Shown in pieces: positions 62,680 through 64,000 of a stretch of 64,000 nucleotides of DNA (within the stretch, counting starts at the first letter, position 1; every line of letters starts with the position of its first letter). Location of the stretch: the NCBI RefSeq assembly GCF_963678975.1, contig NC_089274.1:23335133-23399132 (forward strand), written 5' to 3'. The position numbers were made by a program, and so were the translations under genes. The notes below the pieces were generated by a model. It did not search any database. It had not been told where the DNA came from and worked only from the letters and a program-made list of their open reading frames with translations. The stretch comes from Dysidea avara. Taxonomy: Eukaryota; Porifera; Demospongiae; Dictyoceratida; Dysideidae.

Positions 62680-63760
62680 ATACACTTTATTTATTTATAT
62701 TTATTACTGTGCAGAAATCAAGAGATTATAGGACACGGGTATTAATCATATTACAAAACTGATTAAGAGAGGGGGAGTTAATTACAGAGGGGAGGAGGTT
62801 CCATTACAGTGGAGGGAAAAGGAGAACTTATAAGAGTCTATTCTAGCATGTAGTTGGATAAAACTAATATCCATTTCTTGAATTACATTGATTGGGGATC
62901 AAGGGGTTGGAGGAGATATGTAAATTTCCATTGATTATCTTGTACATAATGCTCCTTCTGGAATATGGAGAGAAATCATTTAAGCAAAATCTACCAATGC
63001 ATCTTTGAACAAATTCATGCCTTAAATTTGAATGTTTACATTAGCATGGGTATCCTAGACAGAAGAGGCATATTCAAGAATTGGGCAAACCATTTGACTT
63101 GTAAGTTGTAACATAATGCATGAGGGCCATTGTCTTAAATTACGATACAAAAAAACTATTTACTTGTGCAGCCTTATTTGCAATAATTATATGGCTGTAT
63201 ATGATTATTCCCTGAAAGTTTATGGGTCAATTAATGCTCCAAGATACTTGGTAGTTGTGATTTCTCTTATAGGACAATCTGTGATGTTGGACTATTTTTG
63301 TACACTTAGAGGGGTTGAAAGGCATTTGTCACTTGATGGTCTATTTTCAAGGGCATCCAAGTCTCACTGCAGTGTCCTCCTTCGAGTAAAACAACAGGAC
63401 ATCATCACTCATCAGCATAGAGTCTTACTCTGTTATGAACAACAGGGGGAGATCATTGATATTATTATATTGGAAACAATAGGGGAGCTAACACAGTTCC
63501 TTGTGGCATGCCTGGAAGTACGTGAGTGGCATGACTTGTTATGTTGTCAACTTCGAGATCTGTTGGTTAGAAAACCTTGGAGCCAATTCCATAATGAAAG
63601 TATGAGAGAGTTTCTGGTATAAATGGGTGTGTGAGACTTTATCAAATGCCTTGCTGAAGTCAACAGTTATGGCCTCCTCTATTTAGACATTCAGCAGTCA
63701 TTAACAGTGGTAATTAAGTGGGTATCACAGCTTCTATTCATATGAAATCCATGCTGTTCA
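62680..63760 (-). mobile_element. LINE with decayed reverse transcriptase, right end of window
   Basis: On the minus strand, from about 63665, the frame reads AITVDFSKAFDKVSH, the first catalytic palm motif of LINE reverse transcriptases. Further downstream, with stops and shifts, come FVQRCIGRFCLNDFSPYSRR and SIMYKIINGN, the C-terminal signature. It ends in an ATAAATATAAATAAATAAA-type tail at about 62690-62708. Multiple stops show it is dead. The plus-strand open frame at 63116-63622 is antisense to it. Confidence 0.72.
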
Positions 63761-63799
63761 AATTCATCACTGTGACTTCATATCTTTACAAATGTTTTG

Positions 63800-63878
63800 A
63801 TATATATATATATATCGCCATTGCTGACAGAGCAATTACAAATGAATAATAGTAATATATATATATATATATATATAT
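63800..63878. repeat. Two (TA)n tracts
   Basis: (TA)n at 63801-63814 and 63855-63878 separated by 40 nt of unique sequence. Nothing recognisable follows to the window end. Confidence 0.85.
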
Positions 63879-64000
63879 GTACCACTTTCACACCTCAGAT
63901 CAAAGGAAAGCCAGTGCATGTATATCACATATTGCACTGGTTCAGAAAAGTTAATGAGATATATGCACTGTACCAGTGTGTATATCTCGTTAAGCCCACT

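Noticed and set aside
63116..63622. 168-codon plus-strand ORF
   Set aside because: It is antisense to the decayed LINE; the minus strand carries the reverse transcriptase motifs.

Overview
The window is animal (metazoan) nuclear DNA. Its genes are split by many short GT-AG introns, microsatellites are abundant, and several families of retrotransposons and inverted-repeat elements fill the spaces. The compact introns and overall texture fit a demosponge or another early-branching invertebrate, but this is inference and I see no diagnostic marker of species.

The core is a cluster of four paralogous ABCC-type (MRP1-like) ATP-binding cassette transporter genes. Copy A (538-6190, +) enters at its tenth exon and is complete at the 3' end. 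It converges on copy B (8046-19293, -). Copies B, C (23224-34735, -) and D (38702-61439, -) lie head to tail. By aligning the copies exon by exon I could place every splice site in B, C and D, and reading phase is kept at every junction. The encoded proteins are about 1541 (B), 1538 (C) and 1543 (D) residues, with the full MRP1 plan: TMD0, L0 linker, TMD1, NBD1, TMD2, NBD2, and a C-terminus ending in GLV. NBD1 has the degenerate DDP Walker B of MRP1; NBD2 has the catalytic glutamate. Copies differ at key NBD2 residues: B has GQCQ instead of GQRQ after the signature, and D has LDETT instead of LDEAT. A 50-54 nt mini-intron inside the L0 linker exon must be spliced in B and D to keep the frame, but is in frame and stop-free in C, so C could keep it as protein.

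Introns and flanks carry most of the mobile DNA. Intron 2 of D holds an apparently intact 1163-codon reverse transcriptase ORF (48264-51755, -) with a YMDD core, a CCHC finger and a restriction-like endonuclease. It is embedded in very long (ACT)n microsatellite. Two further fragments of related elements sit in the same microsatellite, so this looks like a microsatellite-targeting, R4/Dong-like element. Intron 1 of D is about 8.5 kb because roughly 7.8 kb of nested transposons separates exon 1 (61383-61439) from exon 2. This block contains a decayed element with PHD-like and Ulp1-protease-like fragments (about 54.0-57.9 kb), an outer inverted-repeat pair (58008/61345), an inner pair (58856/60750), a 1.5 kb palindrome with ~655-nt arms (59048-60583), and a 440-nt foldback element (60771-61211). 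LINE fragments lie in intron 1 of B, between B and C, in the D upstream region and at the right end of the window.

The upstream regions of C and D are homologous. They share a TCACGTGA E-box about 70 nt before the ATG and a short inverted repeat further upstream, so the two genes probably share regulation. A short dispersed motif built on TCTATTAGAGTA recurs at about 11 places. Intron 24 is almost identical in all four genes although other introns have diverged, which suggests gene conversion around NBD2.
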